NCBI RefSeq assembly: GCF_017993425.1 | Contig: NZ_JAGOMQ010000011.1 | Span: forward strand, 42,960 to 106,959 | Length of the DNA stretch: 64,000 nucleotides | DNA from: Amaricoccus sp. | Lineage (GTDB): Bacteria > Pseudomonadota > Alphaproteobacteria > Rhodobacterales > Rhodobacteraceae | Direction of reading: 5' to 3' | Translations under genes and position numbers: made by a program | Shown: one piece after another, positions 28,704 to 37,476 of the stretch | How the letters are laid out: each line of letters opens with the position of its first letter | Position numbering within the stretch: the stretch's first letter is position 1 | Notes under the pieces: model-generated | Databases searched by the model: none | Told to the model about the DNA's origin: nothing | The model's input: only the letters and a program-made list of their open reading frames with translations

Positions 28704-28967
28704 ATGACGATCACCGGCGCGATCGTCCTCTTCGCCGTCATCTGGTTCCTGACCCTGTTCGTTGCGCTGCCGATCGGGCTGCGCACCCAGGACGAGGCCG
28801 GCGAGGTCGAGCCCGGCACCCCGGCCTCCGCCCCCTCCGAGGCCTGGATGCGCCGCAAGTTCCTCTGGGTGACCGTCATCACCGTGGCGCTCTGGGTCCC
28901 GCTCTGCGCCCTCATCCTCTGGGGCGGCGTCACCGTCCGCGACCTCGACATCTGGCATCGGATGTGA
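28704..28967 (+). CDS. DUF1467 membrane protein
   Basis: 87 residues with two transmembrane helices (AIVLFAVIWFLTLFVALPIGL and FLWVTVITVALWVPLCALIL) joined by an acidic loop QDEAGEVEPG. Family of small alphaproteobacterial membrane proteins of unknown function, typically next to the epimerase gene. Starts six bases after it. Confidence 0.85.
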   Translation: MTITGAIVLFAVIWFLTLFVALPIGLRTQDEAGEVEPGTPASAPSEAWMRRKFLWVTVITVALWVPLCALILWGGVTVRDLDIWHRM

Positions 28968-28974
28968 AGGGCCG

Positions 28975-29916
28975 CTACACCGCCCAGAAATAGTTCGCGA
29001 GGTGGAACAGCAGCGGCGCCGAGAAGGCGAGGCTGTCCATGCGGTCGAGCATCCCCCCGTGCCCCTCGATCATCGTCCCCCAGTCCTTCGCCCCCAGCGA
29101 GCGCTTCACCGCCGACAGCACCAGCCCGCCGAGCGCCCCCGCCGCGACCAGCACCAGCGCCATCGCCAGCGCCCCCCACACCCCGAAGGGCGTCAGCCCG
29201 TGCAGCGCGCCGCCGAGCAGCGTCGCCGCCGCGCCGCCGTAGAGCAGCCCCTCGCGGGTCTTGCTCGGGCTGATCGCCGGCGCGAGCGGCGTCCGGCCGA
29301 AGCGCTTGCCGGCGAGGTACTGCGCCACGTCGCTGCCCTGCGTCACCAGCAGCAGGAAGGCGAGAAGCCCGAACGGCCCGGCGGCATGGTCCTCGAAGCG
29401 CAGCAGCAGCAGGGCAGGGGCGTGGCTCAGCGCATAGACCGTCAGCATCAGCGCCCACTGGATCTTCGCCACCCGTTGCAGGAAGTCCGTCGTCTCGCCG
29501 AAGGCGAGCGACAGCGAGGGCAAGGCGAGAAAGCCGTAGACCGGGATCGCGATCACGAAGACCGCGAGCCACGGCCAGAGCAGCAGCGCGTATTGCAGCG
29601 GCAGGAACACGTAGAACGCCGCCGCCAGCGCGTAGTGGTCGGCGAGCCGCGTCGGCGTCAGCGACAGGAACTCGCGCAGGCACCAGAACGACGCCAGCGC
29701 GAACAGGAGGATCGTCGCCGTCGTTCCCGCCGCGAAGGCGATCGCGAGGATGATGGTGATCGCCCACCAGGCGCGGATGCGGTCGTTGGCGTTACGGATC
29801 GTCGCGCTCTCGGGATGCCGCCGCGCCAGCGCCGCCCCGGCGAGGCTCGCGGCCAGCAGGAACACGAAGAGCGCCTCGAAGGTGAGCGGCATCGGCGCGA
29901 GCAGCGTCTCACGCAT
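28975..29916 (-). CDS. Phosphatidate cytidylyltransferase (CdsA family)
   Basis: 313 residues, eight or so transmembrane helices. Makes CDP-diacylglycerol from phosphatidate and CTP in the inner membrane. C-terminal signature SAVKRSLGAKDWGTMIEGHGGMLDRMDSL is the CDS family signature with its metal Asp residues; ISPSKTREGLLYGG is also conserved. Starts eight bases inside the plsC gene, so translation is coupled. It differs from housekeeping CdsA in its longer N-terminus and in lying in a lipid operon rather than with uppS/dxr. Confidence 0.92.
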   Translation of the reverse strand: MRETLLAPMPLTFEALFVFLLAASLAGAALARRHPESATIRNANDRIRAWWAITIILAIAFAAGTTATILLFALASFWCLREFLSLTPTRLADHYALAAAFYVFLPLQYALLLWPWLAVFVIAIPVYGFLALPSLSLAFGETTDFLQRVAKIQWALMLTVYALSHAPALLLLRFEDHAAGPFGLLAFLLLVTQGSDVAQYLAGKRFGRTPLAPAISPSKTREGLLYGGAAATLLGGALHGLTPFGVWGALAMALVLVAAGALGGLVLSAVKRSLGAKDWGTMIEGHGGMLDRMDSLAFSAPLLFHLANYFWAV

Positions 29917-30562
29917 GGGCGGGCTCCGGGGCGGGCTCCGGCGCCTCGACCGGCAGGTCGGGATGCAGGCTGACCCCGAGCGCCACCACCGCGTCGCGGG
30001 CCCGCGCAAGGAAGGCGTCCCTTGCCTCGCCGGGGCCGGGCGCGATCGGCGCGCCGATCAGCGCCCGGGTGGAGACCGGGATCGGGATCGACACGCCCTT
30101 CGGCAGCGCCCGGCCGACGTCGTCGAGCCAGACCGGCACCAGCTGCACGTCGGGGTGCGCCATCGCAAGGTGGTAGAGCCCGGTCTTGAAGCGCAGCGGC
30201 GCCGGCCCCGGCCCCCGGCCGCCCTCCGGGAAGATGATGAGCGAATCCCCCTCGGCCAGCGCCGCGTGGAGCGGGTCCAGCGCCTCGCGCCCGCCGCCGC
30301 GCTCGATCAGCACCGCGCGCAGCACGTCGAGCGCGAAGAGCCGCCGCAGCCGCCCCGTCGCCCAGTAATCCTTCGCCGCCACCGGCCGCGTCCGCCGCCG
30401 CAACGGCGGCGGCAGCGCCGCCCACAGGACCACGGTGTCGAGGTTCGAGCGGTGGTTGGCGAAATAGATCCGCTGCCGCGAGGTCGGCTGCGCCCCCAGC
30501 CAGTAGGCGCGCCCGCCGACGAGAAACCGGGTCAGCCCGACCAGCGCCGCCTCGAGGATCAT
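29909..30562 (-). CDS. plsC: 1-acyl-glycerol-3-phosphate acyltransferase (PlsC family)
   Basis: 217 residues. HX4D acyltransferase motif in FANHRSNLDTVVLW; FPEGGRGPG is motif III; LVPVWLDDVGRALPKG follows. Probably adds the sn-2 acyl chain to lysophosphatidate, or acylates another lysophospholipid. The start ATG at 30562 overlaps the stop of a repeat-derived ORF (ATGA), see 30559-30741. A member of the four-gene lipid operon 32194-28975. Confidence 0.9.
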   Translation of the reverse strand: MILEAALVGLTRFLVGGRAYWLGAQPTSRQRIYFANHRSNLDTVVLWAALPPPLRRRTRPVAAKDYWATGRLRRLFALDVLRAVLIERGGGREALDPLHAALAEGDSLIIFPEGGRGPGPAPLRFKTGLYHLAMAHPDVQLVPVWLDDVGRALPKGVSIPIPVSTRALIGAPIAPGPGEARDAFLARARDAVVALGVSLHPDLPVEAPEPAPEPAHA

Positions 30563-30740
30563 GCCCGCCCCCTCAGGTCCCGGGCGGTCCCGCGCCGCCG
30601 CCCTGTCGTCGCCAGCGCGCCCGGGGTCATGCCCGCGCCCTCGGGTTCCAGGCGAGGCGCCCGGCCGCCGCCGCCGCGCCCGGAATCGCCGCCGTTTGCG
30701 CGGAGCCGCCGCTCCGCCGCTGCGAGCGCGCGCCCTGTCA
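30559..30740 (-). repeat. Tandem array D: copies of the CDP-alcohol transferase 3' end
   Basis: The 3' end of the transferase on the plus strand, TCATGCCCGCGCCCTCAGG at 30738, recurs at 30627 and 30559. Copies are spaced 111 and 68 bases and are partly decayed. Each repeats the ATGA junction. It occupies the gap between the transferase and plsC, which otherwise would be expected to abut. Confidence 0.75.
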
Positions 30741-30741
30741 T
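30559..30741 (-). CDS. Repeat-derived 60-codon ORF linking two lipid genes
   Basis: From ATG 30741, which overlaps the stop of the CDP-alcohol transferase (ATGA), an ORF of 60 codons runs to a TGA that overlaps the plsC ATG (ATGA). Its end ALATTGRRRGTARDLRGRA copies the transferase C-terminus ALATAARRLRAIARDLRARA in the same frame, and ALAAAERRLRA is another copy. An internal ATG at 30630 marks a third copy of the TCATGCCCGC junction. It may be a translated relay that keeps ribosomes moving from gene to gene, or just scar sequence. Confidence 0.4.
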   Translation of the reverse strand: MTGRALAAAERRLRANGGDSGRGGGGRAPRLEPEGAGMTPGALATTGRRRGTARDLRGRA

Positions 30742-31367
30742 GCCCGCGCCCTCAGGTCCCGGGCGATGGCGCGGAGCCGCCGCGCCGCCGTCGCCAGCGC
30801 GCCGAGGAACACCGCCCACAGGATCAGCCGCGCCAGCCGCGGCTCGCCGTCGAGCGCCGCCTCGGCGAAGCCGACGACGCAGCCGAGCGTCACCGCCGCC
30901 ATCCGGTGCTGCTTCGCCATCGGCCCCGCGAAGCTCTGCGCCAGCCCCAGCGTGCCGCCGAGCACCCGGACGTAGGCGGTGAAGAGCGCCGCGACGGCGG
31001 CCCAGAGCCCGAGGCCATAGGCGCCGACGGCGATCCCGAAGCCGACTAGGATCGCGGTGTCCTCGACCCGGTCGGGCGCCTCGTTCCAGAGCGCCCCCAC
31101 CGGCCCGCCGCGCCCGCCCTCGATCGCCACCATGCCGTCGAGCAGGTTCGCCGCCAGCCGCAGCTGCACGAGGACCGCCCCGACCAGCCACAGCCACGCC
31201 CGCTCCGGCGCGAAGGCGAGGGCCGCGCAGGCGAGCCCCGCCGCGACGATCCCCGCCGCCGAGATCGCGTCCGGGCTCGCCCCGGCCCGCGTCAGCGCGC
31301 CCGCCGCCGCCCGCGCCCAACGCGTCCTCCGCGACGCCAGCGGCCGCCGCTCCCCCGCCCCGCTCAC
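30738..31367 (-). CDS. CDP-alcohol phosphatidyltransferase family protein
   Basis: 209 residues, several transmembrane helices. The CDP-OH-P signature is present in altered form as NLLDGMVAIEGGRGGPVGALWNEAPDRVED, with metal Asp residues in LLDG and DRVED but an Asn/Glu where D is usual. It transfers a phosphatidyl group from CDP-diacylglycerol to an alcohol; the acceptor is not predictable. GTG start at 31367 overlaps the SDR stop (GTGA). The alternative upstream start is inside the SDR gene. Confidence 0.82.
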   Translation of the reverse strand: MSGAGERRPLASRRTRWARAAAGALTRAGASPDAISAAGIVAAGLACAALAFAPERAWLWLVGAVLVQLRLAANLLDGMVAIEGGRGGPVGALWNEAPDRVEDTAILVGFGIAVGAYGLGLWAAVAALFTAYVRVLGGTLGLAQSFAGPMAKQHRMAAVTLGCVVGFAEAALDGEPRLARLILWAVFLGALATAARRLRAIARDLRARA

Positions 31368-32194
31368 AGCCGCGCCGCCACGGCGTCGAGCGCCCGCGTC
31401 GGCAGCGCCCGGGTCAGCCCCGCCATGATCCGCGTCGCCGTCGTCACCCGGTAGCGCGGCGCCGGCCGCTTGCTCTCCAGCGCATGGACGAGCTTCGCCG
31501 TCACCGCCGAGGGCGGCAGCTCGAAGCGGCTCTTCGGCCCGTCCGCGGGCGCATAGAGCCGCCGCATCAGCCGGGTCTCGTAGGCGTCGCGATGCGGCGA
31601 GGCGCGCCAGTCGATCCACTTCTCGAAGCGCGGGACCGACTTCGCTCGGAACGGCGTGCCGATCGGCCCGGGCTCGATCGTCGAGACATGCACGCCCGTC
31701 CCCCGCAGCTCCAGCCGCAGCGTGTCCGTCAGCCCCTCCAGCGCGAACTTCGTCGCCACGTAGGCCCCCCGCCATGGCAGCGCCACGAAGCCGAGCACCG
31801 AGGAGTTCATCACCACCCGCCCCGCGCCCGCCGCCCGCATCGCCGGCAGCACCCGATTGGTCAGGTCGAGCTGCCCGAAGAGGTTGGTCTCGAAGATCTC
31901 CCGCATCGCCGCCCGCGGCAGGTCCTCCGTCGCCCCCGGGATCGCGAAGGCCCCGTTGTTGAAGAGCGCGTCGAGCCGCCCGCCGCCGCGCCCCAGCGCC
32001 TCCGCCGCGCCCTCCGCCACGCTCGCCTCGGAGGCGAGGTCGAGCGCCCAGCTCTCCAGCCCCTCCGCCGCCAGCGCCGCGGCGTCCTCCGCCGCCCGGC
32101 AGGTCGCGAACACCCGCCAGCCGCGCGCCCGGAGCGTCCGCGCCGCGTCGAGCCCGATGCCCGAGGAGCAGCCGGTGATCAGGATCGTCCGCAA
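31364..32194 (-). CDS. Short-chain dehydrogenase, first gene of the lipid operon
   Basis: 276 residues. TGCSSGIGLDAARTL is the NADP loop; FNNGAFAIPG, VMNSSVLGFVALPWRGAYVATKFALEGL carries Ser, Tyr and Lys; STIEPGPIGTPF follows. A C-terminal extension ends in RYRVTTATRIMAGLTRALPTRALDAVAARL, as in SDRs of lipid or sphingolipid-like metabolism. Probably reduces a keto lipid precursor; this is inferred from the operon only. Confidence 0.88.
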   Translation of the reverse strand: MRTILITGCSSGIGLDAARTLRARGWRVFATCRAAEDAAALAAEGLESWALDLASEASVAEGAAEALGRGGGRLDALFNNGAFAIPGATEDLPRAAMREIFETNLFGQLDLTNRVLPAMRAAGAGRVVMNSSVLGFVALPWRGAYVATKFALEGLTDTLRLELRGTGVHVSTIEPGPIGTPFRAKSVPRFEKWIDWRASPHRDAYETRLMRRLYAPADGPKSRFELPPSAVTAKLVHALESKRPAPRYRVTTATRIMAGLTRALPTRALDAVAARL

Positions 32195-32404
32195 TCCGCC
32201 CGCCGCTCGACCACGACCGCCCCCGGCAATCCCCTCGCCTCCCTTCTAGGCCTCGCCCCGAGCACCGCACAAGACCCTCGCACCCCAGCGCCGCTCCCTG
32301 CCCGCCACCTTATGTTCCCTTAACGTTCCGGAAAAGCCGCCGCCCAATCCATGGTTAACGCAACGGCTCTGGATCTCGCGCGACCCAAGGGCTACACAAC
32401 ATCT

Positions 32405-34651
32405 ATGGCCGACCTGACCGACGACCCCGACATCCCGTCCGGCGACGTGACCGTCGAGCCGCTCGCCCGGGCGCTCGGCGAGCGCTACCTCACCTACGCC
32501 CTCTCCACCATCACCCACCGCGCGCTGCCCGACGCCCGCGACGGGCTGAAGCCGGTGCATCGCCGCATCCTCTACGCCATGCGCGGGCTCCGCCTCGACC
32601 CGACCGGCGCCTTCCGCAAATGCGCCAAGATCGTCGGCGAGGTGATGGGCAACTACCACCCGCACGGCGATCAGGCGATCTACGACGCGCTCGCCCGCCT
32701 CGCCCAGGACTTCAACGTCCGCTATCCGCTCGTCGACGGCCAGGGCAACTTCGGCAACATCGACGGCGACAACCCGGCGGCGCAACGCTACACCGAGGCC
32801 CGCCTGACCGCGGCCGCCGCGGCGCTGATGGAGGGCCTCGCCGAGGACGCGGTCGACTTCCGCGACAACTACGACGGCTCCGAGCAGGAGCCGGTGGTCC
32901 TGCCGGCGGCCTTCCCCAACCTGCTCGCCAACGGCTCCTCCGGGATCGCCGTCGGCATGGCGACCAACATCCCGCCCCACAACATCGACGAGCTGGTCGG
33001 GGCCTGCCTCCACCTCGTGAAGCACCCGGGCGCCACGGACGAGAAGCTCCTCGACTTCGTCCAGGGCCCGGACTTCCCCACCGGCGGCGTCATCGTCGAG
33101 CCGCGCGCCGCCATCAAGGAGGCCTACCGCACAGGCCGCGGCGGCTTCCGCCTGCGCGCCCGCTGGGCGGTCGAGGACCTCGGCCGCGGAACCTGGCAGA
33201 TCGTCGTCACCGAGATCCCCTACCAGGTCCAGAAGGGCCGCCTGATCGAGCGCCTCGCCGAGCTCATCAACCTCAAGAAGATCCCGATCCTCGCCGACGT
33301 GCGCGACGAGAGCGCCGAGGACGTCCGCATCGTGCTGGAGCCGCGCGCCCGCACCGTCGATCCCGCCGTCCTCATGGAGACGCTGTTCCGCTCCTCCGAC
33401 CTCGAGACGCGCTTCGCGATGAACATGAACGTGCTCATCGATGGCCGCACCCCGCAGGTCGCCTCGCTCCGCGAGGTGCTGCGCGCCTTCCTCGACCACC
33501 GCCGCGACGTGCTCCTCCGCCGCTCGCGCCACCGGCTGGAGCGGATCGACGCGCGGCTGGAGATCCTCGAGGGCCTGCTAGTCGCCTACCTCAACCTCGA
33601 CCGCATCATCGCGATCATCCGGACCGAGGACGAGCCGAAGCCGGTGATGATGGCGGAGTTCGCCCTCACCGACGCCCAGGCCGAGGCGATTCTCAACACC
33701 CGGCTCCGCGCGTTGCGCCGCCTCGAGGAGATGGAGCTGCGCGCCGAGCGCGATGCGCTGGTCGCCGAGCGGGCGGAGCTCGCGGCGCTCCTCGGCTCGG
33801 AGGAGCTGCAATGGGCGCGCATCGCCGACGAGTTGCGCGACGTCCGCAAGGCGTTCGGCAAGGACGCCCGCGGCGGCGCCCGCCGCACCGACTTCGCCGA
33901 CGCGCCCGGGATCGAGGCGGCCGCCCCCGAGGCGATGATCGAGCGCGAGCCGGTCACCGTCATCCTCTCCGCCATGGGCTGGGTCCGGGCGATGCGCGGC
34001 CACCTCGCGCCCGACGCCGAGATCAAGTTCAAGGACGGCGACGGGCCGGGCTTCCTGCTCCACGCCGAGACCACCGACCGCATCCTGATGATGGCCTCGA
34101 ACGGGCGGATGTTCACCCTCGCGGCAGTCAACCTTCCCGGCGGCCGCGGCATGGGCGAGCCGGTGCGGCTGCTCGTCGACCTGCCGAACGAGGCGCAGCC
34201 GGCGGCGCTCCTCGTCCATCGCCCGGGCGGGCGGCTGCTCCTCGCCTCCGACGCCGGCGACGGCTTCGTCCTGCCCGAGGACGAGGCGGTGGCGCAGACC
34301 CGCGCCGGCAAGCAGGCGATGAACCTCGGCGAGAAGGCGCGGGTGCGCGTCTGCCGCCGCGTCGCCGGCGACCACGTCGCCGCCGCGGGCGAGAACCGCA
34401 AGCTCCTGGTCTTCCCGCTCGCCGACCTGCCGGAGATGGGCCGCGGCAAGGGCGTGCGGCTGCAGAAGTACAAGGACGGCGGCCTCTCCGACGCGCTCGC
34501 CTTCACCCTCGCCGACGGGCTGAGCTGGAAGGACCCGGCCGGCCGCACCCGCACGGTGACGGCGGCCGAGCTTGCCGACTGGATCGGCCCGCGCGCCTCC
34601 GCCGGGCGGATGGCCCCGCGCGGCTTCCCGCAATCCAACCGCTTCGACTGA
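32405..34651 (+). CDS. parC: DNA topoisomerase IV subunit A
   Basis: 748 residues; decatenates daughter chromosomes with ParE. Starting at ATG 32405 ([14 protein letters not shown]); an in-frame ATG at 32351 is possible but less typical. Winged-helix region with [31 protein letters not shown] and the catalytic Tyr at about 129 in [11 protein letters not shown]-terminal beta-pinwheel repeats begin near residue 510 ([15 protein letters not shown]..., [48 protein letters not shown]). The HPHGDQ sequence, with Gln where ParC often has Ser, is seen in this class. Confidence 0.96.
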   Translation: MADLTDDPDIPSGDVTVEPLARALGERYLTYALSTITHRALPDARDGLKPVHRRILYAMRGLRLDPTGAFRKCAKIVGEVMGNYHPHGDQAIYDALARLAQDFNVRYPLVDGQGNFGNIDGDNPAAQRYTEARLTAAAAALMEGLAEDAVDFRDNYDGSEQEPVVLPAAFPNLLANGSSGIAVGMATNIPPHNIDELVGACLHLVKHPGATDEKLLDFVQGPDFPTGGVIVEPRAAIKEAYRTGRGGFRLRARWAVEDLGRGTWQIVVTEIPYQVQKGRLIERLAELINLKKIPILADVRDESAEDVRIVLEPRARTVDPAVLMETLFRSSDLETRFAMNMNVLIDGRTPQVASLREVLRAFLDHRRDVLLRRSRHRLERIDARLEILEGLLVAYLNLDRIIAIIRTEDEPKPVMMAEFALTDAQAEAILNTRLRALRRLEEMELRAERDALVAERAELAALLGSEELQWARIADELRDVRKAFGKDARGGARRTDFADAPGIEAAAPEAMIEREPVTVILSAMGWVRAMRGHLAPDAEIKFKDGDGPGFLLHAETTDRILMMASNGRMFTLAAVNLPGGRGMGEPVRLLVDLPNEAQPAALLVHRPGGRLLLASDAGDGFVLPEDEAVAQTRAGKQAMNLGEKARVRVCRRVAGDHVAAAGENRKLLVFPLADLPEMGRGKGVRLQKYKDGGLSDALAFTLADGLSWKDPAGRTRTVTAAELADWIGPRASAGRMAPRGFPQSNRFD

Positions 34652-34680
34652 GACCTCGACTTACAGGGAAGGGAACCCCG

Positions 34681-35229
34681 ATGCGCTCCATCCTGCTCGC
34701 CGCCGCCGCGGCGATCGCGCTCGCCGGCTGCGACAGCCTGTTCCAGCGGGAGGTCTCGCACGCGGCGGAGGTCTCGGCCACCGTCACCGCCGTCCGCCCG
34801 GCGACGCGCAGCATCGACCTCGCCACGGCGAGCGGCGAGACGCTGACGCTGACCGCCTCGCCCGACATGCGCAACTTCGACCAGATCGAGCCGGGCGACG
34901 TCGCCACGCTGCAGATGTTCGGCTCGATGTCGGTGCGCGTCGCCGATTCGACGGCGCCGAACCAGACCGACACCTTCGCGCTGATCGGCCGCGCCCCCAA
35001 GGGCGAGCGGCCGGGCTCGATCTTCGGCGCGGTGACGACGACGACGGTCACCTTCGTCTCCTACGACCCGCGGACCTTCGAGGCGGTGGTTACGCTCCCC
35101 TCCGGCGAGCGCCGCGCCGTGCGGGTCCAGCCGGGGATGCGCGCCTTCGCCGCCGCCCGCACCCCGGGCGAGCGCATCGAGGTGACGATCAGCGACGCGG
35201 TCGCCCTCTTCGTCGACGCCCCGGCCTGA
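34681..35229 (+). CDS. Putative lipoprotein
   Basis: 182 residues. Lipoprotein signal MRSILLAAAAAIALAGCDSLF with lipobox LAGC at 15-18. The mature part is beta-rich with repeated short strands and two segments ending FALIGRAPKG and AVVTLPSGERRAVRV. No recognised domain. Starts 29 bases after parC and has a GGGAAGGG site, so may be in the same transcript. Confidence 0.75.
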   Translation: MRSILLAAAAAIALAGCDSLFQREVSHAAEVSATVTAVRPATRSIDLATASGETLTLTASPDMRNFDQIEPGDVATLQMFGSMSVRVADSTAPNQTDTFALIGRAPKGERPGSIFGAVTTTTVTFVSYDPRTFEAVVTLPSGERRAVRVQPGMRAFAAARTPGERIEVTISDAVALFVDAPA

Positions 35230-35495
35230 CCCCTTCCGCCCTTGCCTCCGCCGGGTCCGCCGGCCTCGCGGCCGCCGCCGCCCGGCGGACCCGGGCGCCG
35301 CGTCGAGGTCGCACGGGCTCCCCCGTTCCGCCCGCGGCGCGCTGCGGCGTGGCGCGGGCTTCGCCGTCTCCCCGCCCTGGAGGTGTGGGGACGAAGGGGT
35401 CGCGGGGGGCGCTTGATCTCTCGCGTTTGATCGCGGAGGTACCAAGCAATCTCATCAACCAAGCACGCCGATGTGCATTTTTGGCGAAGCCGAAT

Positions 35496-35700
35496 TTGCG
35501 CGCAAATATATTTCGAAATATTTTTAATATAAACGGTGAAAATCATTGCATCGTTATCAGCGCCGCATTTCGCGGCGCCGTTCAACTCACTTCGAGGTTC
35601 GGCCGTCGCCGCCCCGGCCGCTCCTCGTCGAGCAGGTTGACATGCGCATGTCAACCTGCGGGCGCCGTCGCGGGACCAACCTTGCCGTTCGGAAGAACCT
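35496..35700 (+). repeat. Repeat family A, copy 2
   Basis: Shares with 41291-41535: TTGCGCGCAAATATA, a TTCGAAATAT AT-rich head, GAAAATCAT, CAGCGCCGCATTTCGCGGCG (small hairpin), CGTTC, the perfect 28-bp palindrome at 35632-35659 (half GCAGGTTGACATGC and its mirror), and GCCGTCGCG. AT-rich head is striking in this GC-rich genome. It fills most of the 509-nt gap between the lipoprotein and membrane protein genes; the remaining part (35230-35495) is GC-rich with no gene that I can see. Confidence 0.85.
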
Positions 35701-35738
35701 GGAGACGCGGGGCGCCCGCCGGAGCCTCACAGCCCCCC

Positions 35739-36476
35739 TCAGTCGATCGTCGCCGCCACCGCCGCCGCGTCCATGCCCTCGTCGAGCTCCCGCAGCCGCA
35801 GGTAGGCGAGCGCGGTGAAGCAGGCGACCAGCCCGTAGTAGACCGCGGTCAGCGCCGCCTCGATCCCGGCGGCGAGGAGCGGCGGCCCGCCGGCCGCCAG
35901 CATCAGCGGGCTGACGGCGAGGAGGAGCGCGACGACGACGAGCCCCATCCCGGCGATCGCGGCCGCGAGCGGCCAGCGCCGGCCCTCGGTCAGCGCCTGC
36001 GCCCGGCCCATCGCCTCCCAGCCGAGGTTCTCGAACAGCATCGCCGGCGCCCAGGGCAGCCAGCGCGCCGCGATGTAGAGCCCCGGCAATACCAGCGCCA
36101 CCAGCCCGACCGCCGTCGCCAGCGACAGCAGCGTCCCGAGCACCACGAGCGGCCCGCCATGGCGCAGCGTCTGCGACAGGTAGTCGCCGAGGCCGTGGCG
36201 CTTGCCGAGCGCCACGTCGAGCCCCGCGAGGCACATCACCCCGGTGACGATGAACCCGACGACGATGTTGACGGCGAGCGCCAGCACGCCCGCCGCGGCG
36301 CCGCCCGGCCCGGCGACCGCCGCCGCCTCCGGCGCGGGGCCGCCGACCAGCGCATAGGTGGCGAGCGTCAGCCCGAGCGCCGGCACGAAGGCGAGCGGGA
36401 ACAGGAAGCCGAAATGCCGCAGGAACAGCCCGACGCTGCCGGCCACCAGCCGGCCGATTCCGAGCGGCGGGGTCAC
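35739..36476 (-). CDS. Membrane protein with about six helices
   Basis: 245 residues, mostly hydrophobic: LVAGSVGLFLRHFGFLFPLAFVPALGLTLATYALV, GVLALAVNIVVGFIVTGVMCLAGL, LVVLGTLLSLATAVGLVALVLPGLYIAARW, and so on, with a conserved ALTEGRRWPLAAAIAGM. Resembles the glycerophosphoryl diester phosphodiesterase-type membrane domain and YciC-like proteins; function unknown. Its ATG overlaps the nusB stop by four bases, so it is translationally coupled to nusB. Confidence 0.72.
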   Translation of the reverse strand: MTPPLGIGRLVAGSVGLFLRHFGFLFPLAFVPALGLTLATYALVGGPAPEAAAVAGPGGAAAGVLALAVNIVVGFIVTGVMCLAGLDVALGKRHGLGDYLSQTLRHGGPLVVLGTLLSLATAVGLVALVLPGLYIAARWLPWAPAMLFENLGWEAMGRAQALTEGRRWPLAAAIAGMGLVVVALLLAVSPLMLAAGGPPLLAAGIEAALTAVYYGLVACFTALAYLRLRELDEGMDAAAVAATID

Positions 36477-36976
36477 CTCGCGCCCTTCCGGAACGCCTCG
36501 GGCTGCGCCTCGCGCGCCATCTGGTCGAGGACGCCGTTCACGAACTTCGCCTCCTTGCCGTCGGGATAGAACGCCTTGGCGAGCTCGAGATACTCGTTGA
36601 TCGTCACCTTCGGCGGGGTGTCCGAGCCGAAGAGCTCGGCCCCGGCGGCGCGGAAGATCGCGCGCAGCGTCGGGTCGATCCGGTCGATCGGCCAGCGCGC
36701 CACCAGCGCCCGGTGCGTCAGCTGGTCGATCCGCGCCTGGTCGGCCACCGCCTCCGAGACCAGCCGGCGGAAATGCGCGCGGTCGGCGTCGTTGAGCCGG
36801 ATCCCGTCGATCTCGGCGCCGATGCGCAGCGCCTCGAACTCCTCGATCACCTCCTCGAGCGGCGTGCCCGAGGCCTCCATCTGGAAGAGCGCCTGCACGG
36901 CGTAGAGGCGCGCCGCGGTGCGCATCCGCCGGGCCTGCGCCGCGGTCGGCTTCTTCGGCTCTGCGGGCGCGGTCAT
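36473..36976 (-). CDS. nusB: Transcription antitermination factor NusB
   Basis: 167 residues. With NusE binds boxA to let RNA polymerase pass terminators in rRNA operons. ARLYAVQALFQMEASG and TLRAIFRAAGAELFGSDTPPKVTINEYLELAKAFYPDGKEAKFVNGVLDQMAR are diagnostic. The N-terminal MTAPAEPKKPTAAQARRMRTA is a species-specific basic tail. ATG at 36976 overlaps the ribH stop by four bases, the normal alphaproteobacterial ribH-nusB order. Confidence 0.96.
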   Translation of the reverse strand: MTAPAEPKKPTAAQARRMRTAARLYAVQALFQMEASGTPLEEVIEEFEALRIGAEIDGIRLNDADRAHFRRLVSEAVADQARIDQLTHRALVARWPIDRIDPTLRAIFRAAGAELFGSDTPPKVTINEYLELAKAFYPDGKEAKFVNGVLDQMAREAQPEAFRKGAR

Positions 36977-37473
36977 TTGCGGAAACCGAACCCCCGGGCC
37001 GCCGGCGCGAAGCGCCGCGCCAGTGCGATCAGGTGCAGGCAGGCCTCCGCGGCCCCGCCGCCCTTGTTCCCGCGGGCGGGATCGGCGCGCACCTCGGCCT
37101 GCTCGACGTTCTCCACCGTCAGGATGCCGTTGCCGACCGGCACGCCGTCGAGCCCGAGCAGCATCAGCCCCCGCGAGCTGTCGTTGCACACCGTCTCGTA
37201 ATGCGTCGTCTCGCCGCGGATCACGCAGCCGAGCGCCACATATCCGTCGAACGCCCCCGCCCGCGCCGCGAGCCGGATCGCCGTCGGCACCTCCAGCGCC
37301 CCCGGCACCTCGACGATCTCGTGCCGCGCCCCGGCCTCGCCGAGCGCCGCCGTCGCCCCCGCCACCAGCGCGTCCGCGATGGCGCGATAATAGGGCGCCA
37401 CCACGATCAGCACGCTCGTCTCGCCCTCGAGCCTCGGCGTCGCCAGCCCGTGATGATGATCCCGCTCCGCCAT
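36973..37473 (-). CDS. ribH: 6,7-dimethyl-8-ribityllumazine synthase
   Basis: Penultimate step of riboflavin synthesis. 166 residues; VPGALEVPTAIRLAA, GYVALGCVIRGETTHYETVCNDSSRGLMLL and GNGILTVENVEQAEVRA are conserved; His in RGETTHYE is the active-site base. Start three bases past the ribBX stop. Supplies lumazine to riboflavin synthase, which is not in the window. Confidence 0.97.
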   Translation of the reverse strand: MAERDHHHGLATPRLEGETSVLIVVAPYYRAIADALVAGATAALGEAGARHEIVEVPGALEVPTAIRLAARAGAFDGYVALGCVIRGETTHYETVCNDSSRGLMLLGLDGVPVGNGILTVENVEQAEVRADPARGNKGGGAAEACLHLIALARRFAPAARGFGFRK

Positions 37474-37476
37474 GGC

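Noticed and set aside
32620..35229. 869-codon plus frame over parC
   Set aside because: Only its end (from 34681) is real as the lipoprotein; the rest is antisense-like shadow of parC in another frame.
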